From contig QKHC01000132.1 of assembly GCA_003251175.1 (NCBI GenBank), forward strand, positions 1-39,905: a stretch of 39,905 nucleotides of DNA, given 5' to 3'. Shown here piece by piece: positions 26,193-34,897 of this stretch. The number at the start of each line of letters is the position of its first letter. The stretch's first letter is position 1. The position numbers and the translations under genes are program-made. Below the pieces are notes generated by a model. That model ran no database searches and was not told where the DNA came from. It saw only the letters and a program-made list of their open reading frames with translations. Source of the DNA: Gemmatimonadota bacterium (lineage in GTDB: Bacteria; Gemmatimonadota; Gemmatimonadetes; Gemmatimonadales; GWC2-71-9).

Positions 26193-27190
26193 GTCAGGGC
26201 CTGGGCCTGACCCTGGCTGAGGGCGGACGCCTGCCGCTGGGAATGCTGCGCTGGGGTATTCGCCGACTGTTGCGACGGCGCCTGCGCGACGAACACCGCC
26301 GCCGCCGCGACCCGCTGCGCGAGCTCTCCGACGGCCCGCTGGCGCTTGTCCCCCACATCGCCAACGCACAGCACTACGAGCTCCCACCGGCCTTTTTCGA
26401 GCTCGTCCTCGGTCCGCGCCTGAAGTACAGCAGCGCGTACTGGCCAGCGGGCGTCGAGACCCTGACGGCCGCGGAAACGGCGATGCTCGAGCTCACCCGG
26501 GAGCGAGCAGAACTCGCTGACGGCCAACGCATCCTCGAGCTCGGGTGCGGGTGGGGCAGCCTCAGCCTGGCGCTGGCACAGTGGTTTCCGGCCGCGCGGA
26601 TCGTCGCGCTGTCCAACTCCGCCGTCCAGCGGCGGCACATCGAAAGCCGGGCGGCGGCGAACCTGTCGGTCGTCACCGCCGACATGAACCGGTTCGACAC
26701 CGACCAGCGGTTCGACCGAATCATCAGCGTCGAGATGTTCGAGCACATGCGAAACTACCGGGAGCTGCTGCGGCGCATTGCGGGCTGGCTCGAGCCGGGC
26801 GGCACCCTGTTCGTCCACGTCTTCTGCCATGCCCGGTTGACCTACCCCTTCGAGCGGGACGGGGAGGATGACTGGATGGCCCGCTACTTCTTCAGCGGCG
26901 GCCTGATGCCCGCTTTCGACCTGCTGCCTCGTTTTCAGGAAGACCTGCACCTCGAGCGTCAATGGGCCGTGGGCGGGGCGCACTACCAGCGCACGGCGCG
27001 AGCCTGGCGGGAGAACCTCGAGCAGCACCGCACGGCCGTGCTGGCGGTGCTGCGCGACACCTACGGCGCAGCACAGGCCGAGCTGTGGTTCCAGCGCTGG
27101 CGCCTGTTCTTCCTCGCGTGTGAGGAGCTGTTCGGCTTCCGCGGGGGCACCGAGTGGCTGGTGGGACACTACCGCTTTGCCCGCTCGTGA
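26189..27190 (+). CDS. CFA-synthase-family SAM methyltransferase, coclaurine N-methyltransferase-like subgroup
   Basis: ATGA overlap with DUF1295; NAQHYELPPAFFELVLGPRLKYSSAYW; ILELGCGWGSLSLALAQWFP; LFVHVFCHARLTYPFERDGEDDWMARYFFSGGLMPAFDLL. Confidence 0.9.
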   Translation: MSQGLGLTLAEGGRLPLGMLRWGIRRLLRRRLRDEHRRRRDPLRELSDGPLALVPHIANAQHYELPPAFFELVLGPRLKYSSAYWPAGVETLTAAETAMLELTRERAELADGQRILELGCGWGSLSLALAQWFPAARIVALSNSAVQRRHIESRAAANLSVVTADMNRFDTDQRFDRIISVEMFEHMRNYRELLRRIAGWLEPGGTLFVHVFCHARLTYPFERDGEDDWMARYFFSGGLMPAFDLLPRFQEDLHLERQWAVGGAHYQRTARAWRENLEQHRTAVLAVLRDTYGAAQAELWFQRWRLFFLACEELFGFRGGTEWLVGHYRFARS

Positions 27191-27209
27191 CCCATCGTTG
27201 GCCGGATCC

Positions 27210-27225
27210 CCACGGCCCGCCGTGG
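27210..27225 (+). terminator. Short hairpin after the lipid operon; weak terminator candidate
   Basis: CCACGG-CCCG-CCGTGG; no T-tract. Confidence 0.25.
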
Positions 27226-27254
27226 CGCCGCTCACCCCGCAGCGGAGAGACTCG

Positions 27255-28232
27255 ATGACCCCATGGCGTTTGCTGATCCTGGCCGCCGCCTTCCCGGCGC
27301 TGCTGAGCGCCCAGACGCTCGACATCCGCGAGTGGCCGGTCCCGTGGCCACAGACCTTCACGCGCGACCCCGATGTGGGCCCCGATGGCCGGGTGTGGAT
27401 CTGCGGCATGAACGGCAACTACCTCGCGGTGATGGACACCACCAGCGGCGATTTCCGGCGTTACGCGCTGCCCGACCCCGCCAATCCGCACAATCTGATC
27501 GTCGACGACCGTGGCGCGGTGTGGTATTCCGCCAACCGCGGCGCCCACATTGGCAGGCTCGATCCCGCCACGGGTGCGGTCACTCAGTACCCGATGCCCG
27601 ACCCCGCCGCACGCGACCCGCACACGCTGGCGTGGGATCCGGATGGCGACATCTGGTTCACCGTGCAGGGCGGCAACTTCGTGGGCAAGCTGACCGTGGC
27701 CACGGGCGCCGTGCGCCTCATCGCCGTCCCGACACCCAACGCCCGGCCCTACGGCATCGTCGTCGCACCCGATGGGCGCCCGTGGATTGCACTGTTCGGG
27801 ACGAACAAGCTGGCCACCGTCGACCCCGCCACCTTCGCACTGCGCGAAGTCGCGCTGCCGCGCACTGACGCGCGGCCCCGGCGCCTCGGGCTCACCTCCG
27901 ACGGGCGGGTCTGGTACGGTGACTGGGCCGCGGGTTACCTGGGTGTGTACGACCCCGAGGCCGGCACGATCGACGAATGGGCGACGCCCGCGGGTGAACG
28001 GTCCCGTCCCTACGCGCTCACGATCGACTCCCGCGATCGGATCTGGATCGTCGAGACGGGCGTGCAACCCAACCGGCTGGTGGGATTCGACCCCGCCAGG
28101 CGCGAGTTCTTCGCGGCGACCGACATCCCGTCGGGCGCCGGCACCGTCCGGCACATGGTCTTCGCGGCGCGGCAGAACGCGATCTGGTTCGGCACGGACG
28201 CCAACACCCTCGGCCGCGCGCGGCTGCCGTGA
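27255..28232 (+). CDS. Secreted virginiamycin-B-lyase-like (Vgb/SMP-30-type) beta-propeller
   Basis: Signal peptide LLILAAAFPALLSAQ; repeated DGRVWIC / DDRGAVWYS / DPDGDIWFT / DGRVWYG / DSRDRIWIV strands. Confidence 0.85.
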   Translation: MTPWRLLILAAAFPALLSAQTLDIREWPVPWPQTFTRDPDVGPDGRVWICGMNGNYLAVMDTTSGDFRRYALPDPANPHNLIVDDRGAVWYSANRGAHIGRLDPATGAVTQYPMPDPAARDPHTLAWDPDGDIWFTVQGGNFVGKLTVATGAVRLIAVPTPNARPYGIVVAPDGRPWIALFGTNKLATVDPATFALREVALPRTDARPRRLGLTSDGRVWYGDWAAGYLGVYDPEAGTIDEWATPAGERSRPYALTIDSRDRIWIVETGVQPNRLVGFDPARREFFAATDIPSGAGTVRHMVFAARQNAIWFGTDANTLGRARLP

Positions 28233-28271
28233 GCCGCCGCCCGCGCCAAGGACGCTGAGGCGACGGTTCCG

Positions 28272-29243
28272 GTGTCGCTCCCGCTGGCCCTCGGGCTGAT
28301 CATCGCCGGCATCGGGCTGCTGGGCGGTGGCGGCGAGCTCTTGGTGCGCGGTGCCGCCTCGCTGGCGCGCCTCGCCCGCGTCACCCCGGCCGTCATCGGC
28401 CTGACGATCGTGGCGATGGGCACGTCATTGCCGGAACTGGTCGTGAGCGTGATCGCCGGCCTCCGCGGCCAGCCCGACGTGGCGATGGGCAATGTCGTCG
28501 GCTCGAACCTGTTCAACGTCGGCGTCATCGTCGGCATCGCGGCGTTGCTGCTCCCGCTCGTGGTCCACGGCACAGCGGTCCGTCACGAGTGGCCATTCAT
28601 GTTTGTCGCCAGCTGCGTGGCCCTGCTCCTCGCGCGGGACGGCCTGGTGGACCGCCTCGAAGGCGGCTTCTTCGTCGTGTCCCTCGCGCTGTTCACCGTG
28701 TTCGTCGTGCGCCTGGCCCGCACCCAGGTGCAGGATGAGGAAGTGGCGGAGCTCGAGCAGGAAGTCGCAGCCCTGACCCTGCAGGGCCGCCTCCGCGGGG
28801 TGGCGGTCGACCTGGGGTTGATCGCGATCGGCATGGGCCTGCTGGTCGTCGGTGCCCGCCTGCTGGTCGAAGGCGCTGTGACCGCCGCTGAGTACGCCGG
28901 CCTCTCCGCCCGGGTGATCGGCCTGACCGTCGTGGCAGCGGGAACGAGTCTGCCTGAGCTCGCCACCTCAGCGGTCGCGGCCCGCCGGGGCCGTGCCGAC
29001 ATCGCCCTCGCCAACGTGATCGGCTCCAACATCTTCAACATCCTCGGCATCCTCGGGATCGCGGCACTGGTACGGCCGCTCACCGTCGCTCCGGCGCTGA
29101 TCCGCAGCGATCTGTGGTGGATGCTGGGATTCTCGTTCGTCCTCTACCCGATGATGCGCCGGGGCATGCGCATCAGTCGCGGCGAGGGCGCCCTGCTACT
29201 CGCGGGATACGGCGTCTACATCGCACTGCTGCTGCGCCGCTGA
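28272..29243 (+). CDS. CaCA-family sodium/calcium antiporter
   Basis: Two alpha repeats: MGTSLPELVVSVIAGLRGQPDVAMGNVVGSNLFNVGVI and AGTSLPELATSAVAARRGRADIALANVIGSNIFNILGILG. GTG start. Confidence 0.93.
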   Translation: MSLPLALGLIIAGIGLLGGGGELLVRGAASLARLARVTPAVIGLTIVAMGTSLPELVVSVIAGLRGQPDVAMGNVVGSNLFNVGVIVGIAALLLPLVVHGTAVRHEWPFMFVASCVALLLARDGLVDRLEGGFFVVSLALFTVFVVRLARTQVQDEEVAELEQEVAALTLQGRLRGVAVDLGLIAIGMGLLVVGARLLVEGAVTAAEYAGLSARVIGLTVVAAGTSLPELATSAVAARRGRADIALANVIGSNIFNILGILGIAALVRPLTVAPALIRSDLWWMLGFSFVLYPMMRRGMRISRGEGALLLAGYGVYIALLLRR

Positions 29244-29338
29244 CTCGTCCGCGCGACCACCGCGGCGGTGATGCGCGTCACGGGCGCGCCGGTCGCTTGG
29301 AGGAACGCGGCGGGAGCGGTTAACACGCACCGCCCCCT

Positions 29339-29359
29339 CCCGTCGTACACTACGACGGG
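29339..29359. promoter_or_regulatory. Perfect 9-bp inverted repeat upstream of lipoprotein gene
   Basis: CCCGTCGTA-CAC-TACGACGGG; 42 nt before ATG at 29402; not followed by a T-run. Confidence 0.4.
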
Positions 29360-29401
29360 CACTTCGTCGTTCCGCTTTCCCTCGATTCAGGAGCACAACC
29401 G

Positions 29402-30268
29402 ATGCTGTCCTATCGTGCAGTGACGGGCGCGCTGATGCTGCTCACCGCGGGCGCCATCGCCTGTACCGACGATCCTACCGCCGTGACCGATCCGGCGCTC
29501 AGCCTCGCCCAGGCCGACTCCGTGGCCGCCGTGGTCGTGGCAGACCTCGATGGCGTGCCGGACGGGGCGGTCCTCGACATGTTCGGAGGGGGGCTTCCCG
29601 CCGGACCCGCCGAGACCGACTCCCGGCTGTGCGTTCCCACCATCACGCCGATGCCGCCGGTGAACTCCGACGCGGATCTCGTACCGGACTACGTCTCGAT
29701 CGACTGGACCGGCTGCGTGATCGAGACGCCGCGCGGGACGGTGGAGCGGTTCGGCACGATGGAGCTGTTTGACATCGAGCCGTTGGTCCCGGGCCACACG
29801 ATCCGGGCCGTGCTCACCGACTTGGGCCGACGCGTGACCCGCACGGGGAGCGACGCGAGCTGGAGCGTCGTGCACAACGGCGAGCGGACGTTCGTGGCCA
29901 GCGCGACCGCGATCCAGCACGAGGAGATAGATCTTCTGTCGCAATTCACCTACCCGGACGGCTCGACAGCGCAGCATCTACGGAACTGGACCGCCGCGTT
30001 CACCTCCGCCGCCGGTGAGACAATCAGCATTGGACGATTGCCGGCCGGCACGTGGAACGTGAACGGCACATCGACGTGGGAGAAGGGTGATCGCTCGTGG
30101 TCTCTCGACGTGTCGACGGTCGAGCTGCTGCACTTCGATCCGGCGTGCGAGTTCCCGCCGCGCTTCGACGACGGCATGGTACGCATCGTCGTGACTCGCG
30201 GAGACGGGCAATCCACCGTCACGATCGAATTCACAGCCTGCGGGGAGTACACGGTAACGCGGACCTGA
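29402..30268 (+). CDS. Putative lipoprotein of unknown function
   Basis: MLSYRAVTGALMLLTAGAIACTDDP (lipobox); long ORF with no recognised domain. Confidence 0.75.
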   Translation: MLSYRAVTGALMLLTAGAIACTDDPTAVTDPALSLAQADSVAAVVVADLDGVPDGAVLDMFGGGLPAGPAETDSRLCVPTITPMPPVNSDADLVPDYVSIDWTGCVIETPRGTVERFGTMELFDIEPLVPGHTIRAVLTDLGRRVTRTGSDASWSVVHNGERTFVASATAIQHEEIDLLSQFTYPDGSTAQHLRNWTAAFTSAAGETISIGRLPAGTWNVNGTSTWEKGDRSWSLDVSTVELLHFDPACEFPPRFDDGMVRIVVTRGDGQSTVTIEFTACGEYTVTRT

Positions 30269-30350
30269 CGCAACGGCCCACCTCGCCATCCTGCACTTCG
30301 GCGGCACCGCCACCTGCCACTGGCGGCACCGCGACCGGCGCCAGCGGGCG

Positions 30351-30665
30351 TCAATGCCCCCCACCGGGCGCGGAATTGAGGTGTGGCAGGTGATTGGGAC
30401 AGGTGGCGTCGCTGCATCGCTCGGCGATGCGGCGTGTCCCCTGCATCATCAGGGCTCCGCAGACGCGGCCGTGGCGACGCACGGCGCAGGTGCGGCCCGT
30501 CGGGCGCGCCAGCAGTCGCAGCCCGCAGCGCGGATGATTGGAGCAACGGTATCGGAGACTAAAGGGGCCGCGGACCGGAACGATCTCGCCGCGCCGGCAC
30601 CGCGGACAAACGATGCCGGTCGAAGGAAGCTCCGGAAACGGCGCAGCACGGTCCGTCGCAGCCAT
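30351..30665 (-). CDS. Small topoisomerase-type C4 zinc-finger-like protein
   Basis: CPRCRRGEIVPVRGPFSLRYRCSNHPRCGLRLL resembles the TopA C-terminal Zn finger; further Cys pairs C..AVRRHGRVC and CSDATC. Confidence 0.6.
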   Translation of the reverse strand: MAATDRAAPFPELPSTGIVCPRCRRGEIVPVRGPFSLRYRCSNHPRCGLRLLARPTGRTCAVRRHGRVCGALMMQGTRRIAERCSDATCPNHLPHLNSAPGGGH

Positions 30666-30831
30666 ACGCGCTCCGGGCGCGGGGCGGCGACGGCGTCCGC
30701 CCGGTGGTTCCCGCTGCTACTCCCCGCGCCGGGCATTGTTCCGCCGATTCCCAAACTCCGCTTCAGCGCATCTTCACCCGTGGTTCAGAGTCACCGCCCG
30801 AAGTTGCACGCTGAACCCCCAGGAGGTCGCT

Positions 30832-31311
30832 GTGACCCGGTTGAGCGCCGTACACGATCAGCCGTTTCAGATTGAGTTGACGCTGCAGGACGGATATCGC
30901 ATGACCGCCGACTTCGGGCTCCCCGGCGTTCCCCCGCTGGTCATGGACGAACCCGTTCCCCTCGGCGAGGGCGAAGGTCCCAACGCCGCCCGGGTACTGG
31001 CCACCGCCGTCGGACACTGCCTGTCCGCGAGTCTGCTGTTTTGTCTGCGCAAGGCCCACGTGGAAGTGCAGGACATGCGGACGACCGTGAGCGCGACGCT
31101 GGCACGCAACGAGCGGGGGCGACTGCGGATCACCGATGTGCGCGTCCAGATCGTGCCGGTGGTTACGGCCGATCAGCGGGACCGGACGGCCCGCTGCCTC
31201 GAGCTGTTCGAGGACTTCTGTCTGGTCTCCCGCAGCGTGGAAAGCGGTATCGCGATCACGACCGAGGTGACGCCACGCGTCACCGATGCGGCCCCCGCGG
31301 TCAGCGGCTGA
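30832..31311 (+). CDS. OsmC-family protein
   Basis: GTG start after an AGGAGG RBS (30821-30826); PPLVMDEPVPLGEGEGPNAARVLATAVGHCLSASLLFCLRKAHVEVQDM... OsmC/Ohr-like. Confidence 0.85.
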   Translation: MTRLSAVHDQPFQIELTLQDGYRMTADFGLPGVPPLVMDEPVPLGEGEGPNAARVLATAVGHCLSASLLFCLRKAHVEVQDMRTTVSATLARNERGRLRITDVRVQIVPVVTADQRDRTARCLELFEDFCLVSRSVESGIAITTEVTPRVTDAAPAVSG

Positions 31312-33028
31312 GGCGGCAAGCGGGATCGTAGGGAAACACGTCCACGATCTCGCCGGCGGCGTAGCGACGCTGCATCTCGCGCCAGTAGTCGCTGGTGAAC
31401 AGCGCGTCGTGGTGCTCCAGCAGGGCCGCGCGCGCCGCCCCGCCGAACGGCACGAAGCGGCGCAATTCCTCTGGAAAGACGTCGCCGGGACCGACGGCGA
31501 ACCACGGCTCATCGGACAACTCTTCCTCAGGCGTCCGCGGCTCCGGCATGTCGCGAAACCGGCACTCCGTGAGTAGTTGCAGCTCGTCGTAGTCGTAGAA
31601 GACGATGCGCCCGTGGCGCGTGACGCCGAAGTTCTTGAGCAGCAGATCACCGGGGAAGATCCCCGTGGCCGCGAGGTCGCGGATCGTCTGCCCGTACTCG
31701 ACTGCCGCCCGTCGGGCGGTCGCTTCGTCAGCGTCGACGAGATGCACATCGAGCGGCCGCACGCGTCGCTCGGTATAGAGATGGGCGAACACCACCTGAT
31801 CCCCGTCCAGCCGCACTGTGCGCGCGGCCGTCCCGAGCAGGTCGCTGAGCAGCGTGCGGGTGAAGCGATCGCGGGGGAAGGCGAGTCCCTCGAACGCCTG
31901 CGCGTCCACCAGCCGGCCGGCCCGGTCGTGCGCCGCCACGAGCTCGTAGCGGCGCTCCACCTCGGCTCGAGTCGTCTGTTTGGGTGGTGGGAAGGCGTCG
32001 CGGATCACCTTGAAGACCACGTCGAATCCCGGCAGCGTGAAGACCGCCATCACCATGCCTGGCGCCCCGGGGGCACGATCGAACTGGTCGCTGGAGCGCA
32101 GCAGATGGCGTTGCAGATCCCGGTACAGCTCGGTCTTGCCGTGCTTGTGGTGACCGAGGGCGTTGTAGAGCTCGCCCACCGGCTTTACGGGCAACAGCGA
32201 GCGCAGGAAATCGATGACTTCCGCCGGCCGTGGCACGTCGGCGTGGAAGTATGATCGCGTGAAGCTGAACACGATGCTGACGTCGCGCTCGGAGCACAGC
32301 ACGGCATCCGCGCGGATACCGTCCGGCTCGTGGACCAGCGCGATCACAAGCGGCATCACGCGGCTGCCGCCCCGCACCCGGCCGACGATGTACGCGCCCT
32401 TGCGACGGTAGAAGATCGGCTCGAGCACCTCGATCACTTCTGGCGGCAGGGGTGCCTTCCCCGCTTCCCAATGCGCGGCGATCTCGCGCCCCACAGCCCG
32501 GGCGTCGTGGTCGGCGTCCGCGAATGGCCGCGCAAAGCGGCAACCAGCCAGGACGTCGGCGACGGCATCCGCCATTCCCGACTCGATGGGATAGGAGGCG
32601 TAGGAGCGCCGGCCCGTGAGCACCGGAACGCGCTCGAAGCGAAAATCCAGGTACTCGATCGCGGGGTTGATGCCGACGGTCTGGAAGATGCGACGCGTCA
32701 CCGAATTGAAGAACGTCTCCGCCAGCTCGGCGGCCGGACGGCCGAGGACCAGGTGGGAGTGCGCGGCGCGCATGCCTGCCCACAGTGGCTCATCGCGGGC
32801 GCGGTCGCCCAGCAGCGCCCGGATCTCGGCGACCGTCGGGGCGATGCGCCGGGGATAGAGATCGAGTCGCTCCCGCGTGTCCGCCGCCATCCCCGCCCAG
32901 TCGCGCCGTTCGAAGCGGCCCTGAGCGCGGCGTGTGACTTCGAGGAAATCGCGGAGGTAGGCCTCGAAGCCCTGGTGCACGAGTGTCGCGCCGCGCTCCG
33001 CCAGCGCGGCACGGTCGGCGGCAGTCAT
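31301..33028 (-). CDS. aceK: Isocitrate dehydrogenase kinase/phosphatase AceK
   Basis: MTAADRAALAERGATLVHQGFEAYLRDFLEVTRRAQGRFERRDW...SFTRSYFHADV...TLPGFDVVFKVIRDAFPPPKQTTR...GIFPGDLLLKNFGVTRHGRIVFYDYDELQLLTECRFR. Confidence 0.95.
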   Translation of the reverse strand: MTAADRAALAERGATLVHQGFEAYLRDFLEVTRRAQGRFERRDWAGMAADTRERLDLYPRRIAPTVAEIRALLGDRARDEPLWAGMRAAHSHLVLGRPAAELAETFFNSVTRRIFQTVGINPAIEYLDFRFERVPVLTGRRSYASYPIESGMADAVADVLAGCRFARPFADADHDARAVGREIAAHWEAGKAPLPPEVIEVLEPIFYRRKGAYIVGRVRGGSRVMPLVIALVHEPDGIRADAVLCSERDVSIVFSFTRSYFHADVPRPAEVIDFLRSLLPVKPVGELYNALGHHKHGKTELYRDLQRHLLRSSDQFDRAPGAPGMVMAVFTLPGFDVVFKVIRDAFPPPKQTTRAEVERRYELVAAHDRAGRLVDAQAFEGLAFPRDRFTRTLLSDLLGTAARTVRLDGDQVVFAHLYTERRVRPLDVHLVDADEATARRAAVEYGQTIRDLAATGIFPGDLLLKNFGVTRHGRIVFYDYDELQLLTECRFRDMPEPRTPEEELSDEPWFAVGPGDVFPEELRRFVPFGGAARAALLEHHDALFTSDYWREMQRRYAAGEIVDVFPYDPACRLSR

Positions 33029-33165
33029 CGGCGGGTGCAGTCTGTGTGCGAGGCGGCTCCGCCGCAAGGTACGGCACCACGGCCCGGGCACGGCCGGGCT
33101 TGCGATCAGGGTAGCCGACGCAGGATCTTGGTGCCTGACCATCTGGACCGGACGGAGATCCCGAC

Positions 33166-34896
33166 GTGCGCGAGCTTGCAGGGCGGCTCGTCGAGCGCTT
33201 TCGCCTCGACCACATTCGCAATCAGATCCTGGTCTTCGCGGTGCTCGCCGCCCTGATTCCGGCGGTGGCGATCGCCGGGCTCGCCTACCGGCAGAGTCGC
33301 CGCTCGCTGGTCGAGTCCACCAGCCAGGAGCTGTCTGCCACGACCTCGCAGGCGGCGCGGGAGCTGGGACTGTGGGTCAAGGAGCGGCTCTACGAGCTGC
33401 GCGTGTACACCGGGTCGTACGAGGTGACCGAAAATCTCGAGCGGCTCTCCCGCGCGCCCGGGCGTCCTGCGCGCGCGCGGCTCACCAGCTACCTCGACGC
33501 CTTGCGGGGTCGCACCGGTGACTATGAGATGCTGGCGGTGACCGACGGCTCCGGGCGCATCGTGGCGGCGAGCGCTGCCCGCGCGTCCCCAGGCAATGTG
33601 CCGCTCGACGACCTGCCCGTGGACTGGATCAACCAGGTGCGCGGCGACGTGCCCGCGATCGGGACCGCCTTTTGGGACGATGCCGCCGCCAAGGCCGTCG
33701 TCACGCTCGCGGTTCCCGTGAGCGCCGCCAACGGTCGCGTGCTGGGTGCGCTGGTCGCCAACGTCGGCCTCAGTAGCGCCGCGGACCTGCTGCGGGGATT
33801 CGCCCGCGAGGAGGGCCGCGAGGTGTACCTCATCACCGACAGCGGCCAATTCGTCATCGGCTCCCCGTCAGGGTCCCCCGACCTGATGCGCCAGCGGGTC
33901 GCACCGTCCGCCCTGGCCGCCCTCCGGACCGGCGCAGGCCAGTGGATCGAGTTCCGTGACGCCGCGGACCGCGAGCTGGTGGGGGTGCTGCAACCCGTGC
34001 CCTATGCCGGCTGGGCGGTGCTGGCGCAGGTCCCCCTGCATGAGGCCTTCGCCCAGGTCGCCCGGCTGCGCAACATCGCGATCGCGGTGGTCATCGTGCT
34101 CGCCCTGGGCGTCGGCGGGCTCGCCTATCGGCTCGGGCTGTTCTTCGTGCGCCCGCTGGACCGGTTGACCGCGGGAGCGACGGCCGTGGCCGGCGGTGAC
34201 CTGGGAGTCGAAGTTCCCGTCACGACCAGTGGCGAGGTGGGCTACCTCACCCGCGTGTTCAACGACATGGTCGGGCGGCTGCGCCAGGGGCGCGAGGAGC
34301 TGGAGCGGCTCTCGATCACCGATCCATTGACGCGGATCTACAACCGTCGGTACCTCATGACGCGGCTCGACGAGGAAGGGCGACGGGCGCGACGGACCGA
34401 CCGCCCCTTCACCGTCGTGATGCTGGACGTGGATCATTTCAAGAAGTTCAACGACACCTACGGCCATCAGGCGGGGGACGAGGTGCTCGAGGGTGTGGCA
34501 GCCGTGCTGGACGAGTGCGTCCGGGAAGTAGACTGCGCGGCCCGGTATGGCGGAGAGGAATTCATCATCGTGCTGCCGGAGACGACCGCCGAGGGTGGCC
34601 TCGAGCTGACGCAGCGTATCCGCGAGCGGCTGGCGACGGAGACGTTTCCGGGCGGCAAGGTCACGCTCAGCATCGGCATAGCGGAGTTTCCCGCCGATGG
34701 TGAGACGCCCGATTTCGTGCTGCGGGCGGCCGACGCGGCTCTCTATCGAGCCAAACGCGAAGGGCGGGACCGGGTCCAGCGCGCGGTGCGCGGCCGCTTC
34801 TCAGGCGACGTGCGCTCCCACGACCCGGCGCTGCTGCGCGGTCGCGGCGCCACCCGTCCCCGCCCCTCGCCGTCGAGCGGCCCGCCGGGCGACTGA
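33166..34896 (+). CDS. Membrane diguanylate cyclase (periplasmic Cache-like sensor, HAMP, GGDEF)
   Basis: N-terminal TM; FFVRPLDRLTAGATAVAGGDLGVEV (HAMP); YGGEEFIIVLPE (GGEEF A-site) preceded by REVD (RxxD I-site). Confidence 0.92.
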   Translation: MRELAGRLVERFRLDHIRNQILVFAVLAALIPAVAIAGLAYRQSRRSLVESTSQELSATTSQAARELGLWVKERLYELRVYTGSYEVTENLERLSRAPGRPARARLTSYLDALRGRTGDYEMLAVTDGSGRIVAASAARASPGNVPLDDLPVDWINQVRGDVPAIGTAFWDDAAAKAVVTLAVPVSAANGRVLGALVANVGLSSAADLLRGFAREEGREVYLITDSGQFVIGSPSGSPDLMRQRVAPSALAALRTGAGQWIEFRDAADRELVGVLQPVPYAGWAVLAQVPLHEAFAQVARLRNIAIAVVIVLALGVGGLAYRLGLFFVRPLDRLTAGATAVAGGDLGVEVPVTTSGEVGYLTRVFNDMVGRLRQGREELERLSITDPLTRIYNRRYLMTRLDEEGRRARRTDRPFTVVMLDVDHFKKFNDTYGHQAGDEVLEGVAAVLDECVREVDCAARYGGEEFIIVLPETTAEGGLELTQRIRERLATETFPGGKVTLSIGIAEFPADGETPDFVLRAADAALYRAKREGRDRVQRAVRGRFSGDVRSHDPALLRGRGATRPRPSPSSGPPGD

Positions 34897-34897
34897 C

